Positions 7,522 to 18,863 are shown, counted from the first letter of the stretch. The stretch is 64,000 nucleotides of DNA from Streptomyces aquilus (GCF_003955715.1 NZ_CP034463.1:8990001-9054000), one strand, 5' to 3'. Numbers and translations: made by a program. Notes: generated by a model from the letters alone, not told the origin.

Positions 7522-8061
7522 TCAGCGGTGCACCGCCCGGCTCAGCCGCCGCCCCAGCAGCAGATACCCGATCAGCGCGCCGGTGGTGTTCAGGATGACG
7601 TCGTCGATGTCGAAGGCCCGCCCCGTGATCAGCGCGCCCTGCGCGAACTCCACCATCAGCATCACGACGGCCGTCAGCAGCAGCACCCGCAGCACCCCGC
7701 GCGTCCGCGGCGCAACGATCGGCACCAGGACGCCGAACGGAACGCCCAGCAGCAGGTTGCCGCCGATCTGCTTGACGGCGTCCCGCAGTTCGGGCTGGTC
7801 GAGATAGGCCCGCAGGGAGCGGCCCGGGTGCAGATTGGTGTGGGTCAGCGCCTCCGACGCGGGCGACGGCTCCAGGGTCAGCCGGGCCAGCACCACCGCG
7901 AACGCGACCATGAAGGCGAACGCGGCCACCATCGCCACCAGGCGGCGGACGACCGCGAGGGGGCTGCGCCGCGGTTCGGCTGCCGGTTCGGGGTCGGGTT
8001 TGTCGGACTTGGAGGTGCGCAGGCGGAACGCGGAACGCGGACGTAGCGCTGCTCTGGCCAT
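7522..8061 (-). CDS. VanZ-like membrane protein
   Basis: 179 aa. A basic cytoplasmic N-terminus (~38 aa) is followed by four membrane spans. VanZ-family signatures are visible: GNLLLGVPFGVLVPI, an Arg/Thr-rich loop, VEFAQ, and DIDDVILNTTGALIGY. VanZ proteins are linked to low-level glycopeptide tolerance and membrane lipid biology, but no van genes are nearby, so the function stays open. The ribosome site GGAGG precedes the ATG. It is a single gene, divergent from the antiporter operon. Confidence 0.82.
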   Translation of the reverse strand: MARAALRPRSAFRLRTSKSDKPDPEPAAEPRRSPLAVVRRLVAMVAAFAFMVAFAVVLARLTLEPSPASEALTHTNLHPGRSLRAYLDQPELRDAVKQIGGNLLLGVPFGVLVPIVAPRTRGVLRVLLLTAVVMLMVEFAQGALITGRAFDIDDVILNTTGALIGYLLLGRRLSRAVHR

Positions 8062-8279
8062 GCGATCCTCCAGTCTTCAACTTCCCTGTGTCGTAAGGCG
8101 ATTACCCCCGAACCCGCCGAGAATGCGGTGCCGCCCGGTCCGGTCGTGGACGCCCGCGGTTTCCCTTCGTACGGGCGGGGCACTCCGGGCTGAGACCCGC
8201 GCGCGCCGCCGCCACCCGTCCCCGGGACGGTGTTTGGATGGCGCGCAAGCCGTGCCGGCAGGTCCCGAGGAGGTGGCGC

Positions 8280-8462
8280 ATGAACCGGCGTACGACACTC
8301 CTCATCGCGGCCGAGGCCCTGGCCTGGTGGTGCGTGCTCGCCGCGCTGTGGCTGGTCCTCATCAGCACCGTGGACACCTTGGAACGCGTGGTCGGCGCGA
8401 GCGCCGCGGGCGTGGCGGCGCTCGCGGCCACCGCCGCCCGGCGGGTGGTGAGCGCCCGGTGA
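8280..8462 (+). CDS. Short MrpE-like antiporter subunit (60 aa)
   Basis: First gene of the antiporter operon, with GAGGAGGTGG before the ATG. It has two hydrophobic helices and an Arg-rich end. Its position and the ALWLVLISTVDTLERVVGASAAG pattern fit the membrane half of MrpE. Typical MrpE proteins are about 160 aa, and the soluble C-terminal part is missing here. The stop overlaps the next start (GTGA). It could instead be an unrelated small subunit; position is the main argument. Confidence 0.55.
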   Translation: MNRRTTLLIAAEALAWWCVLAALWLVLISTVDTLERVVGASAAGVAALAATAARRVVSAR

Positions 8463-8911
8463 ACGGCTGGATCCTCGCCGCGACCGTCGCGCTCGGCGCG
8501 GGCCTGGGCACCACCCTGTGGGGAGTCGCCACCGGCCCGCTGCGCCGCCGGGTGGTGGCCCAGAACATGTCGACCGCGCTGGCCTGCCCGGCCCTCCTGC
8601 TGCTCTCCCAGGGATACACCCGGCCGTCGTACGTCGATCTCGCCCTGGTGCTCGCGCTGCTCGGCCCCGTCGGCACCCTCGTCTTCGCCCGGCTGCTCGC
8701 CGGCGAACTGGCCGACGACCCGCCCCGCGCCTGGGGCGTGACCTGGGTGGTCGCCGGGTTCGGCGCCGTGGTCGTCGGGATCGTGTGCGCGGCCACCGGG
8801 CCGAGCCGGGCCATGGTGAAGCTCCTCGTGATCGGGGCGCTGCTGATCGCCGGCAACGTCGTCGCCTCCCGCGCGCTGTCCGGCGGGTTCCCCGGGGCCG
8901 GCCGTGGCTGA
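8459..8911 (+). CDS. Fused MrpF-MrpG-like antiporter subunit
   Basis: 150 aa with about five membrane spans. The first ~80 residues match MrpF in layout: a helix, the VVAQNMSTALACPALLLL segment at the place of the MrpF 'adrvvaldtl' motif, then DLALVLALLGPVGTLVFARLL. The rest (GVTWVVAGFGAVVVGI, then VKLLVIGALLIAGNVVASRAL) resembles MrpG, so the two small subunits seem to be one chain. The GTG start overlaps the upstream stop, and the 3' end overlaps the next gene by 8 nt. It is part of the proton-coupled Na+/K+ antiporter complex. Confidence 0.6.
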   Translation: MNGWILAATVALGAGLGTTLWGVATGPLRRRVVAQNMSTALACPALLLLSQGYTRPSYVDLALVLALLGPVGTLVFARLLAGELADDPPRAWGVTWVVAGFGAVVVGIVCAATGPSRAMVKLLVIGALLIAGNVVASRALSGGFPGAGRG

Positions 8912-9164
8912 CGCCGTGATCGCCGTCGTCCTCCTGCTGGTCGGCGCCACCGCCACCACGGCCGTCGCGGTCCGCGACCCGGAGCGCCAGGCGCTCGTGC
9001 TGTCCGTCCTCGGCGTCGTCCTCGCCGTGCTGTTCACCGTCCTCCAGGCGCCCGACGTGGGCCTGTCGCAGCTCGCCGTGGGCTCCGCGCTCACCCCGCT
9101 GTTGCTGCTGCTGACGGTCCGCAAGGTCAGACGGCGCGCCCGAGGCGAGGAGCGCCAGGAGTGA
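8904..9164 (+). CDS. DUF4040/MbhD-like antiporter subunit
   Basis: 86 aa with three membrane helices. RDPERQALVLSVLGVVLAVLFTVLQAPDVGLSQLAVGSAL is the DUF4040 signature found in the C-terminal part of MrpA and as MbhD in membrane-bound hydrogenases. The N-terminal ND5-like part of MrpA is not encoded next to it. GTG start; it overlaps both neighbours (8 nt and GTGA), so translation is coupled. Confidence 0.75.
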   Translation: MADAVIAVVLLLVGATATTAVAVRDPERQALVLSVLGVVLAVLFTVLQAPDVGLSQLAVGSALTPLLLLLTVRKVRRRARGEERQE

Positions 9165-9895
9165 GCCGGCGCGCCCGGCTGTGGCTCGTGGCCGTCGGCG
9201 GCGGCGCCCTCGCCGCGCTGCTCGTGGCCGCCTGCCTCGATCTGCCGGCCTTCGGCGGCACCCGGCACCCGTACGGCGACCGGGCCGTGCGCGAGTCCCT
9301 CGCCCGGCACACCGCCAACACCATCGCCTCGATCAACTTCGACCAGCGGGCCTTCGACACCCTAGGCGAGATCAGCATCCTGTTCGCGGCCGTCCTCGGC
9401 TGTGTGGTCCTGCTGCGCCAGACCCGCGACGAACACCGCGCCCGCCCCGAACCCGAGCCTGTTGCCCTCCCGGTGCGCCGCTACGCCCTCGCCGTGCTCC
9501 CCGTCGCCCTGCTCACCGGCCTCTACGTCGTCGCCCACGGCCAGCTCAGCCCCGGCGGCGGCTTCCAGGGCGGCGTCGTCGCCGCGACCTCCCTGCACCT
9601 GCTCTACCTGGGCGCCGACTACCGCGCCCTGGAACGCATCCGCCCGGTCGGCCTCTACGAGGTCGGCGACGCGCTCGCCGTCTCCGCCTACCTCGTCACC
9701 GGCCTCGCGGGCCTGATCGGCGGCACCGCCTTCCTCGCCAACACGCTGCTGCCGTACGGCACCTTCAACACGCTGTCCTCCGGCGGCACCGTTCCGCTGC
9801 TGAACGCCGCCGTCGGCATGGAGGTCGCCTGCGCGGTCGTGGTGCTGCTCGCCCGCTTCCTGGACCAGGCCGTCGAGATCGAGAAGGGGAAGTGA
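9161..9895 (+). CDS. mrpB: MbhE/MrpA-tail plus MrpB-like antiporter subunit
   Basis: 244 aa. The N-terminal part contains [25 protein letters not shown], the conserved 'FRAFDTLGE' motif of MrpA C-termini and MbhE. The C-terminal part contains [19 protein letters not shown], the signature of MrpB/MnhB. It is therefore a natural fusion of the MrpA tail with MrpB in the inner membrane, about seven spans. It is part of the ion-translocation module. GTG start overlapping the previous stop. Confidence 0.82.
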   Translation: MSRRARLWLVAVGGGALAALLVAACLDLPAFGGTRHPYGDRAVRESLARHTANTIASINFDQRAFDTLGEISILFAAVLGCVVLLRQTRDEHRARPEPEPVALPVRRYALAVLPVALLTGLYVVAHGQLSPGGGFQGGVVAATSLHLLYLGADYRALERIRPVGLYEVGDALAVSAYLVTGLAGLIGGTAFLANTLLPYGTFNTLSSGGTVPLLNAAVGMEVACAVVVLLARFLDQAVEIEKGK

Positions 9896-10242
9896 TGGGC
9901 GTCCTGCCGTACCTCGTCGCCGTGTGGATCTTCCTGGTCGGCTGCTACGGCCTCGCCACCAGCCGCAATCTGATCCACGCCGTCGGCTGTCTGTCCGTGT
10001 GCCAGTCCGCCACCTACGTCCTGCTGCTGGCCGTCGGCTACCGCGACGACGCGACCGCGCCGGTCTTCTCCGATGTGAAGCCCGGCTCCCGGCCGGTCGT
10101 CGACCCCGTCGTCCAGGCGCTGACCCTGACCGACGTCGTGGTCGGCGCCACCGTCACCGCGCTGCTGCTCGCCCTCGTCGTACAGGTCTCCAAGCGGCAC
10201 GGCACGGTCGACCCCGACGCACTCTCGGAGCTGCGCGGCTGA
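9895..10242 (+). CDS. mrpC: MrpC (NuoK-like) antiporter subunit
   Basis: 115 aa with three membrane spans. It is homologous in pattern to NuoK: a short helix, [34 protein letters not shown], and a last helix after [27 protein letters not shown], which is the MrpC signature. It helps form the proton/cation path beside MrpD. The start and stop overlap its neighbours (ATGA on each side). Confidence 0.88.
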   Translation: MGVLPYLVAVWIFLVGCYGLATSRNLIHAVGCLSVCQSATYVLLLAVGYRDDATAPVFSDVKPGSRPVVDPVVQALTLTDVVVGATVTALLLALVVQVSKRHGTVDPDALSELRG

Positions 10243-12005
10243 TGAACGACCTGCTGCCGCTCCTCGTCGCCGTCCCCCTGCTCGGGGCCGCCCTGCTGGT
10301 CGCCGGGGGCCGCCGGCTGCCCCGTGTCGTCGCCGAGTCCACCGGCTGCGCGGTGTCGGCGGGTACGGCCGCCCTCGCGATCGTGCTGCTGCTCGACTCC
10401 TCGCCGCCCATGGTCGAGTGGGCCGGCGGCTGGGTGCCCGTGAACGGCCAGAGCGTCGGCATCGTCCTCGTCGGCGACGGGCCCGGGCTCGGCATGGCCG
10501 CGCTCGCCTCGCTGCTCACCCTCGCGGCGCTCGCGTACTCCTGGCACTACTTCGACGAACCCCCGCGCCGGCACGCGGGCTCGTTCCCCGCGCTGATGCT
10601 GCTCTTCCAGGCCGGCATGTGCGGCTTCGCACTCGCGGGCGACCTGTTCAACGCCTTCGTGTGGTTCGAGCTGATGAGCGTGTGCGCCTACGCCCTCACC
10701 GGCCACCGGGTGGAGGAGGCCAAGGCGGTGCAGGGCGCCCTGACCTTCGCCGTCATCACCTCACTGGGCGGCTACGCCCTGCTGATGGGCATCGGGCTGC
10801 TGTACGCCCGCACCGGCGAGCTGGCGCTCACCCAGATCGGGCGCGGCCTCGACGCACACGGCCCGCCCGACGCGCTCGTCCTCGGCGCCTTCGTTCTCGT
10901 CCTCACCGCGCTGCTGGTGAAGGCCGCCGCCGTCCCCTTCCACTTCTGGCTCCCCGACGCCCACGCCGTCGCCCCCACCCCGGTGTGCATGCTGTTGTCC
11001 GGCGTCATGGTCGAACTCGGCACCTACGGCGTGTGGCGGGTGTACGGCACCGTGTTCTCCGGACCCGGCGGCGTCCCGGCCGCCGACCTGCACCGGCTGC
11101 TCGTCGTCCTCGGCGTGCTCACCGCCGCGGTCGGCGCCGTCATGTGCTGGTACCAGCGCCACATCAAACGCCTGCTCGCCTACTCGACCGTCGCCCACAC
11201 CGGCCTGTTCCTCATCGGCATCGGCCTCCTCAAGCCCGAGGCCGACGACGGCGTCGCCCTGTACCTGCTCGGCCACGCCGGAGTGAAGGCCGCGCTGTTC
11301 GCCTGCACCGGCATCCTCCTCGACCGCTACGGCAGCGTCGACGAACACGCCCTGCACGGCAGAGCGCGCCAACTCCGTGGTGTCGCCGTGCTGTTCACCC
11401 TCGGAGCCCTCGGACTCGCCGGGCTGCCGCCCTTCGGCACGGCGCTCGGCAAGGCCGTCACCGAGGAGGCCGCGGGTGGCCCCCTCACCGTGCTCTACGT
11501 CGCCGCCAGCGCCGTCACGGCCGGTGCCGTCCTGCGCGTCGCCGCCCGCGTGTTCCTCGGGCTCGGGCCCAGGCCGTCCGACGACGGCGGCTACGAGACG
11601 ACCGGCTCCGGCGAGGAGCCCGAGACGGGGCAACGGCTGCGCTGGGTCCCCGGCACGATGACGGCGGTCCCGGCGCTGCTGCTCGCCGGGTCGCTCACGG
11701 TCGGCGTGGCACCCGGCTTCGGCGACGTGGTCGCCCACGCCGTGAACGAAGCCGGGTCCGGCGGGGTCGTGGTGGCCCCGGTGCACTGGACGCCGCTCGG
11801 TGTCCTGCTGGGGGTCACCTCGACGCTGCTGGCCATGGGCCTGGCCGCGGTGGCGGTCACCCGCCCGAAGCTGCTCGCCGCCCCGGGCTGGGCGCTGCCG
11901 CTGCGCCGGCTGCAGTCCGGGCACATCGGGGACTACGTGGCCTGGCTGCTGGTCGGCGCCGGACTGCTCGGGGCGCTGGCCCTGCCGGGCATCCTGGCCT
12001 CCTGA
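10242..12005 (+). CDS. mrpD: MrpD (ND2/ND4/ND5-like) antiporter subunit
   Basis: 587 aa with about 14-16 membrane helices. The Proton_antipo_M core includes [75 protein letters not shown] and [17 protein letters not shown], with the Glu and Lys residues that build the proton half-channel. It is the only large antiporter subunit in the operon; MrpA's own ND5-like domain is absent. The ATG is chosen because it overlaps the MrpC stop, and the stop abuts that of the convergent DUF4230 gene (TGATCA is shared). Confidence 0.92.
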   Translation: MNDLLPLLVAVPLLGAALLVAGGRRLPRVVAESTGCAVSAGTAALAIVLLLDSSPPMVEWAGGWVPVNGQSVGIVLVGDGPGLGMAALASLLTLAALAYSWHYFDEPPRRHAGSFPALMLLFQAGMCGFALAGDLFNAFVWFELMSVCAYALTGHRVEEAKAVQGALTFAVITSLGGYALLMGIGLLYARTGELALTQIGRGLDAHGPPDALVLGAFVLVLTALLVKAAAVPFHFWLPDAHAVAPTPVCMLLSGVMVELGTYGVWRVYGTVFSGPGGVPAADLHRLLVVLGVLTAAVGAVMCWYQRHIKRLLAYSTVAHTGLFLIGIGLLKPEADDGVALYLLGHAGVKAALFACTGILLDRYGSVDEHALHGRARQLRGVAVLFTLGALGLAGLPPFGTALGKAVTEEAAGGPLTVLYVAASAVTAGAVLRVAARVFLGLGPRPSDDGGYETTGSGEEPETGQRLRWVPGTMTAVPALLLAGSLTVGVAPGFGDVVAHAVNEAGSGGVVVAPVHWTPLGVLLGVTSTLLAMGLAAVAVTRPKLLAAPGWALPLRRLQSGHIGDYVAWLLVGAGLLGALALPGILAS

Positions 12006-12668
12006 TCAGGCCTTGTAGGTGACCTTCACCTCCTTGAAGCCGAGCGAGCGCAGCAGACCTTCCAGCATGTCCGTGGTGTTCTTCTCGGCGCGCCCGGTCA
12101 GCGCGCTGTCCTTGGCCGCGTCGCGGATGTGCTTCACCGCGAGCTTCTGCACGGCCTGCTCGCTGTTGGGGTTGTCCGAGAACAGATCGCCCAGGCGGTC
12201 CAGGAAACCCCGCTGCTTCGACACCGCGTAGGAGCGGTCCGCGTCCAGGGCGGGCTTGCCGAGCTGCGCGTGCGGCAGCACCAGCGTGGCGGACGTACGG
12301 TCGTCATTGACCTGCACGTCGTTCTCGCCCACCTTGCCGAGGTCCACGAAGGCGTCGACGGTGCCCGCCCCGACGTACAGGGTGCGGGTGCCGCGGATCG
12401 CGTCGGGCAGGTACTTGGCGTCCTTCTCCAGGTCCACCACGACCTGGAAGTTGCCGGAGGCGGCGTCGTACCGGCTGATGTCCTGGATGGACTGGAGCAG
12501 AGCGGGCCCCGAACGGTCATGGGTCTCGGTGCCGAACAGGTCCTTGAGGCCCGGGAGCACGCTGAAGCGGATACCGGCGAAGAACACGACGAGCACCAGA
12601 ACGACGGCACTCACCAGCTTCGCCCAGCCGGGCATGCGTTTGGACATGCGCCTGATGGGAGTCGTCAT
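12006..12668 (-). CDS. DUF4230 membrane-anchored protein
   Basis: 220 aa with one N-terminal membrane anchor (LVSAVVLVLVVFFAGIRF), the rest outside. The pattern LLQSIQDISRYDAASGNFQVVVDLEKDAKYLP followed by a beta-rich part, then AVQKLAVKHIRDAAKDSAL, matches DUF4230. The function is unknown. It is probably a cell-envelope protein. The ribosome site GGAGGAAGGAGG precedes the ATG. It converges directly on mrpD. Confidence 0.8.
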   Translation of the reverse strand: MTTPIRRMSKRMPGWAKLVSAVVLVLVVFFAGIRFSVLPGLKDLFGTETHDRSGPALLQSIQDISRYDAASGNFQVVVDLEKDAKYLPDAIRGTRTLYVGAGTVDAFVDLGKVGENDVQVNDDRTSATLVLPHAQLGKPALDADRSYAVSKQRGFLDRLGDLFSDNPNSEQAVQKLAVKHIRDAAKDSALTGRAEKNTTDMLEGLLRSLGFKEVKVTYKA

Positions 12669-12811
12669 GCGACGGCCCTCCTTCCTCCTTCAACGAATGC
12701 CCCCCAAAGCCCTTGGCAGACCGGGGCGTTGGCCGATTGGCGCCGCTGACGGGGGCACGGGCGGCGCACTAGCGTGGAAAGCCGTCCCCATCGGCGCTTC
12801 TGGAGAACCGG

Positions 12812-14002
12812 ATGAGTGCGCAGAGCGCGTCCCGGCCGTTACGTCCCATGCATCGCATCAGCCTTCCCGAGTCCGGGCCGCCCCGGCTCGTCACCCTCGC
12901 CACCGGCACCCCGGTGTGGCTCGTGACCCGGTACGCCGAGGTGCGCCAGGTGCTCATGGACCCCCGGTTCGACCGGCGGTCGCTGCACGCGGAGAACGCC
13001 CCTCCGCTGCTCGTCGTACCGAACCTGCTCGACGACCCCAATGGGCTGATCAACCAGGACGGCCCCGCCCACCAGCGGCTGCGCGGCACCGTCCAGCGGG
13101 CGTTCACCCCGCGGGCCATCGCCCGCTGGCGGCCCTGGGTGGGGTCCGTGGTGGCCTCGCTGCTCGACGACTTCGCGGCCCGGCCCCGACCCGCCGACAT
13201 CGTCGAGGGGTTCACCCGGCCGCTGCCCGTGTCCGTGATCTGCCGGCTCATGGGGCTCGACCACCTGGACCGCGACCGCATCCGCCACTGGGCCGACCAC
13301 GCCCTGTCCGGCGGGGCTCACACGGCCGAGGAGGTCGTGGCGGCGATGACCGAGTTCGGCGTCTTCGCCGCCGGACTGATCGCCGAGCGGCGCAAGGAGC
13401 CGGGCGACGACCTGGTCAGCGGCCTGGTCGCGGCCGGTGACGAACTGGGCATCGAGGAACGGCAGTTGATCACCCTCACGCTGGGGCTGGTGGTGGCCGG
13501 GCACGAGACCACCATGAGCGCCCTCGGCAACGCCGTCGTCTACCTCCTCACCGACGGACGCGACGGCTGGCCGCTGCTCGCCCGCGACGAGGAGGCGGCG
13601 GCGACCGCGGCCGAGCAGCTGCTGCGCACCGTGCCGCTCAGCGAGGGGCGGGTGCTGCCCGGTCTGATCCGGCGCGCGGTGGCGGACGTCGAGGTCGGCG
13701 GGGTGCTGATCCCCGCGGGCGGCGTGGTCGCCGTCCAGACCAACTCCGCCGGCCGCGACCCCGACGTCTTCCCACCGGGGCCGCCCGACCTGTCCGCGCC
13801 CCTCACCTCGCCCGGCATCGCCTTCGGCGCCGGACCCCACCACTGCCTCGGCGCCTGGCTGGCCCGGCTGGAACTCGAACTCGCCCTGCACCACCTGGCC
13901 GCCCGCTTCCCGGGGCTACGGGCCGAGTTCACGCCGGAGACGATCGAGTGGCGGGTGGGCCAGATGACCCGCAGCCCCTCGCGGCTGCCGGTGTCGTGGT
14001 GA
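12812..14002 (+). CDS. Cytochrome P450
   Basis: 396 aa, normal for a soluble bacterial class I P450. The I-helix motif AGHETT is at about residue 230, the K-helix ExxR is in EQLLRT, and the haem-ligand loop is FGAGPHHCLG with the cysteine near residue 349. It is a monooxygenase that needs ferredoxin and reductase from elsewhere; no redox partner lies next to it. GGAG sits 8 nt before the ATG. It converges on the ribosome-protection gene, 9 bp apart. The substrate is unknown. Confidence 0.93.
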   Translation: MSAQSASRPLRPMHRISLPESGPPRLVTLATGTPVWLVTRYAEVRQVLMDPRFDRRSLHAENAPPLLVVPNLLDDPNGLINQDGPAHQRLRGTVQRAFTPRAIARWRPWVGSVVASLLDDFAARPRPADIVEGFTRPLPVSVICRLMGLDHLDRDRIRHWADHALSGGAHTAEEVVAAMTEFGVFAAGLIAERRKEPGDDLVSGLVAAGDELGIEERQLITLTLGLVVAGHETTMSALGNAVVYLLTDGRDGWPLLARDEEAAATAAEQLLRTVPLSEGRVLPGLIRRAVADVEVGGVLIPAGGVVAVQTNSAGRDPDVFPPGPPDLSAPLTSPGIAFGAGPHHCLGAWLARLELELALHHLAARFPGLRAEFTPETIEWRVGQMTRSPSRLPVSW

Positions 14003-14011
14003 CAACGCCGG

Positions 14012-15868
14012 TCAGTGCGAGCGCAGTTCGCGGTCGCCCGACGTACGGGACCACCACATCCCCTCCCCGTGCGTGAGCCCCGGCAGTCGCAGCTCCATCT
14101 CGCGCACCCGCCGGGCCGGCAGCTCGCCGGTGATCACCCATGCCGTGCTGCCGCCGGTCGTGCCGGTGAACTCCGCTCCCAGCGAGGCGAGGTGCGCGGT
14201 CACCGGCGCCAACGCGTCGAGCGGGACCTCCGTCTCGAAGGCGTGGTACGGCTCGTACAGCCGCGTCCGTGCCCGCTCCAGGGCGCGGCGCAGCACGTAC
14301 GGGGTGAGCGCGCGGAAGTCCCCGGCCGTGCTGAGCGGGGCGACGAAACCGGAGCGGATCAGGGTGACCCGGTAGTCCGTCACGGCCGCGCCGTTCAGTC
14401 CGGTGCGCATGCTCGTGTGCACGGTGTCCTCGACGGCCTGGTGGAAGGCCCGGGGGAGGGCGCCGAGTTCGGTCTCGTAGGTGAACACCCCGCCGGAGCC
14501 GCGCTCGCCCGGTGCCACGCGCACCCCGATCGTCGCCCAGTGACGGGTGCCGTCGAGCCAGGGATTTGCCTCCCAGGCCTCGCCGACCCCGCGCGGGCGC
14601 TCCAGGAACCGCACCCGGCCCGGTGCGAACTCCGCCTCGATGCCGTGGTCCTGGGCGAGGACGGCCGCCAGCACCTCCATCTGGACCTCGCCGTAGAGGA
14701 GCAGCGCGGTGCCGCCGTCGGCCGCCGGGCTGGCGTGGATCAGCGGGTCCTGGTCGGCCAGGACGAGCAGCGCGGAGCGGAGCCGGGCCGCCTGGTCGGG
14801 GCGTCGGGCGGTGACCATGGTCTCCAGGGTCGGCGGCGCGAACTGGGCCTCCTGCTCGGTGAGTTCACCCAGCCGGTCGCCCACGCGGACGCCCGCGAGG
14901 CCGGTCAGCGCCGCGATGTTCCCGGCGGTGAGGGGACCGCTGCCGCCGATGACGTCCAGGCGGGTCACCCGGCCGGAGACCTCCGCGGTGCGGCCGTCGG
15001 CGTCGCGCCGCAGCAGCGTGAGCTTCTGACGCTCCGTCACCTCACCGTCGTAGAGCCGGAGAAACGCCGTGCGCTCGCCACCGGGTCCGGGCCGGACGGC
15101 GAACACCGTGCCGCGCGGCGGGCCGCCCACGGCGGTCGGTGCCGGCGGGACGAGCCGGACCAGGGCGTCGACCAGGTCGCCGACGCCCTCGCCGCCGAGC
15201 GCGGAACCGAAGAGGACGGGGTGGAAGGTGCCGTCGGCGGTGTGTGCGGCGAGGGCCTTGTGCAGGTCGGCCGGGGTGGGCGCCGGGCCGTCGACGACCG
15301 CCGCGAGGATGTCCGGGTCGACGTCGGCGAGGGGCTCGGCCAGGGAGGCGAGCGGCACCGCGGTCACGCGGGCCCTCGGGGTGCCGATGTCCCGGACCGT
15401 GGTGAGCGGCGCGACGTGCGGCGTCAGCAGCCGCCGGACGTCGTCGAGCAGACCCTCCGCGCGGGCGCCCGCCCGGTCGACCTTGTTGACGAAGACGAGC
15501 GTGGGCAGCCGTAGTCGGCGCAGGGTGCGCATCAGGACGCGGGTCTGCGCCTGGACGCCCTCCACGGCGGAGAGCACCAGGACCGCGCCGTCCCGGACCG
15601 CCAGGGCGCGCTCGACCTCGGCGATGAAGTCGGAGTGCCCGGGGGTGTCGATGAGGTTGACCTGGGTGTCGCCGACCGTGAAGGCGGCGACGGCCGAGCG
15701 GATGGTGATGCCGCGCTGCCGCTCGATCGCCCCGTCGTCCGTACGGGTGTCACCGGCGTCGACGCTGCCGAGCCGGTCGATCGCGCCGTGGTCGAACAGC
15801 AGCCGCTCGGTGAGGCTGGTCTTACCGGCGTCGACGTGGGCCAGAATTCCGATGTTCAGGGTGTGCAT
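14012..15868 (-). CDS. Ribosome-protection GTPase (TetM/OtrA-like, EF-G fold)
   Basis: 618 aa. The G domain has GILAHVDAGKTSLTE (P-loop), RGITI, DTPGH (switch II) and NKVDR, followed by the EF-G-like domains II-V. It is shorter than EF-G, and the length and N-terminus match tetracycline ribosome-protection proteins such as TetM and Otr(A). The expected role is to bind the A-site side of the ribosome and release tetracycline-type drugs or another stall; actual resistance is not shown. It precedes, divergently, a PRPP synthetase and an extra EF-Tu. Confidence 0.87.
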   Translation of the reverse strand: MHTLNIGILAHVDAGKTSLTERLLFDHGAIDRLGSVDAGDTRTDDGAIERQRGITIRSAVAAFTVGDTQVNLIDTPGHSDFIAEVERALAVRDGAVLVLSAVEGVQAQTRVLMRTLRRLRLPTLVFVNKVDRAGARAEGLLDDVRRLLTPHVAPLTTVRDIGTPRARVTAVPLASLAEPLADVDPDILAAVVDGPAPTPADLHKALAAHTADGTFHPVLFGSALGGEGVGDLVDALVRLVPPAPTAVGGPPRGTVFAVRPGPGGERTAFLRLYDGEVTERQKLTLLRRDADGRTAEVSGRVTRLDVIGGSGPLTAGNIAALTGLAGVRVGDRLGELTEQEAQFAPPTLETMVTARRPDQAARLRSALLVLADQDPLIHASPAADGGTALLLYGEVQMEVLAAVLAQDHGIEAEFAPGRVRFLERPRGVGEAWEANPWLDGTRHWATIGVRVAPGERGSGGVFTYETELGALPRAFHQAVEDTVHTSMRTGLNGAAVTDYRVTLIRSGFVAPLSTAGDFRALTPYVLRRALERARTRLYEPYHAFETEVPLDALAPVTAHLASLGAEFTGTTGGSTAWVITGELPARRVREMELRLPGLTHGEGMWWSRTSGDRELRSH

Positions 15869-16067
15869 GCGTAGGTGAGTCCTCGAGAACCGTGGGCCTG
15901 TGGAGGGGCTGGGGGATTCCGAGGAGTCGGCGCATGCGGGTCTTCCTGACGTGAGGGAACACGGACGGCTCCATCATGGCCGGGCGGTGCGGGCGGAGCG
16001 CAAGCGAATTTCGCTGGTCAGTAGCATGAGGGGCGGCAGCCCGAGATGATCATGCGAGGAGCGGACC

Positions 16068-17021
16068 GTGCGAGACATCGCCGTGTTCAGCGGTAGTGCC
16101 CACCCCGAGCTGGCGGCGGAGGTCTGCGCGCATCTCGGTGTGCCGCTCAGCCCCACCCGGGTCAGCCGGTTCGCCAACGACTGTCTGGAGGTGCAGCTCC
16201 AGGCCAACTGCCGGGAGCGGGACGTCTTCCTGGTCCAGCCGCTGGTCAAGCCCGTCCAGGAGCACCTCGTCGAGCTGCTGCTGATGTGCGACGCGGCCCG
16301 CGGCGCCTCCGCCCGCCGGATCACCGTGGTCATGCCGCACTATTCCTACGCCCGATCCGACAAGAAGGACGCGCCCCGCATCTCCCTCGGCGGCCGGCTC
16401 GTCGCCGACCTGATGGTGGCGGCCGGCGCGAGCCGGGTCCTCGCCATGACCCTGCACTCGCCGCAGGTCCACGGCTTCTTCTCGGTCCCCGTCGACCATC
16501 TGCACGCGCTGCGTGAACTGGCCGCGCACTTCCAGCGCCACGACCTCTCACGCACCACCGTCGTCTCCCCGGACCTCGGCAACGCCAAGGAGGCCGCCGC
16601 GTTCGCCCGGCTCATCGGCGCGCAGGTCGCCGCCGGGGCCAAGCAGCGGTTCGCGGACGACCGGGTCAGCATCAGCGACGTCATCGGCGAGGTGACGGAC
16701 CGGGACGTCATCGTCCTGGACGACGAGATCGCCAAGGGCAGCACTGTCCTCGAACTCCTCGACCGGCTGCGTGAGTTGAAGCCCCGCTCGATCCGAGTGG
16801 CCTGCACGCACGGCCTGTTCGCGGCCGGCGCGCTCAAGCGGATCGGCGAGCAGCCCGACGTGCTGGAGATCGTGTGCACCAACACGGTGCCGGTGCCCGA
16901 GGAGGAGCGCACCGAGAAGCTGCGCATCCTGTCCATCGCCCCGGCGCTCGCCGAGGCCGTGCGGCGCATTCACAACGGCGAGTCCGTCAGCGCCCTGTTC
17001 GACGCGCGGCCGAGCGAATAG
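16068..17021 (+). CDS. prs: Ribose-phosphate pyrophosphokinase paralogue
   Basis: 317 aa. Makes PRPP from ribose 5-phosphate and ATP. The two phosphoribosyltransferase-like halves are clear ([59 protein letters not shown]). The PRPP loop reads [14 protein letters not shown] where housekeeping enzymes have a DDxIDTGGT-type loop, so this is a divergent paralogue and its regulation may differ. GTG start with GAGGAG upstream. It lies 55 bp before the extra EF-Tu, and co-transcription is plausible. Confidence 0.88.
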   Translation: MRDIAVFSGSAHPELAAEVCAHLGVPLSPTRVSRFANDCLEVQLQANCRERDVFLVQPLVKPVQEHLVELLLMCDAARGASARRITVVMPHYSYARSDKKDAPRISLGGRLVADLMVAAGASRVLAMTLHSPQVHGFFSVPVDHLHALRELAAHFQRHDLSRTTVVSPDLGNAKEAAAFARLIGAQVAAGAKQRFADDRVSISDVIGEVTDRDVIVLDDEIAKGSTVLELLDRLRELKPRSIRVACTHGLFAAGALKRIGEQPDVLEIVCTNTVPVPEEERTEKLRILSIAPALAEAVRRIHNGESVSALFDARPSE

Positions 17022-17076
17022 ACAGGAGGGAGAGCCGGGCCCGGCCCGGCATCCCTGAGGTGACCTGGAGGCCCCA

Positions 17077-18270
<1,194 letters not shown>

Positions 18271-18276
18271 GCGCGG

Positions 18277-18723
18277 TCACAGCGACCCGGACGTGGCCTC
18301 GGACTGTCCCAGGGCCGCGTCCAGCGTCGCGTGCGGCGGCAGTAATCGATGCAGTCCGGTGACCTTCATGATGCGCAGGGTGAGGGGGTGCACACAGACC
18401 AGGCGCAGTTGCCCGTCGTGGTCGAGCACCCTGCTGCGGGCGCGGTAGAGCAGCCGCAGGCCGGAGCAGTCGAAGAACTCCACCTGCCGCAGGTCGATCA
18501 CGACCCGGGGGTGGTCGCGCCCGGTCTCCCGGTCCAGGTACGGGACGATCTCCAGGGCGGCCGAGATGTCGATCTCACCACGGAACTCCAGCACCGTGTG
18601 TCCCCGGTCCTGGTGGATGTGCAGGTGCCGAGTGCGCGGTGCAGGTTGCTGCTGCACGACGACATCGCCTCCAACCGGCCCTTCGAGTGACGGGGTGCAG
18701 GTCACCGGGGGCTGGGGTGACAT
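18277..18723 (-). CDS. STAS-domain anti-anti-sigma factor
   Basis: 148 aa. The STAS fold occupies about residues 33-140 (HTVLEFRGEIDISAALEI, VVIDLRQVEFFDCSGLRLL). The Ser in FDCSG is the expected phosphorylation site for a partner HATPase kinase. The first ~30 residues are a Pro/Gln-rich tail. No anti-sigma gene is adjacent; the SpoIIE/HATPase protein at 55039-57420 is one candidate partner class. It converges on tuf3 (6 bp). The start ATG is the first in frame; a TAGGCT about 10 nt upstream may be its -10. Confidence 0.85.
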   Translation of the reverse strand: MSPQPPVTCTPSLEGPVGGDVVVQQQPAPRTRHLHIHQDRGHTVLEFRGEIDISAALEIVPYLDRETGRDHPRVVIDLRQVEFFDCSGLRLLYRARSRVLDHDGQLRLVCVHPLTLRIMKVTGLHRLLPPHATLDAALGQSEATSGSL

Positions 18724-18863
18724 CGTGCGGCGAGCCTACGAGAGGTCGCCGTGTCCCCATGCCCGGAGTGCGTGCAAGTCCTTTCCCCGCCCTGCAAGTT
18801 ACCCCCGATGGAGTGAATTTGAGCATGTTCGATTGACATATGTCTTCGAATTGCGATGCGACC

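Noticed and set aside
7835..8458. N-terminal extension of the MrpF-G-like frame
   Set aside because: It runs through the VanZ-like promoter and the E-like gene; the GTG at 8459 overlaps the preceding stop as the other operon genes do.
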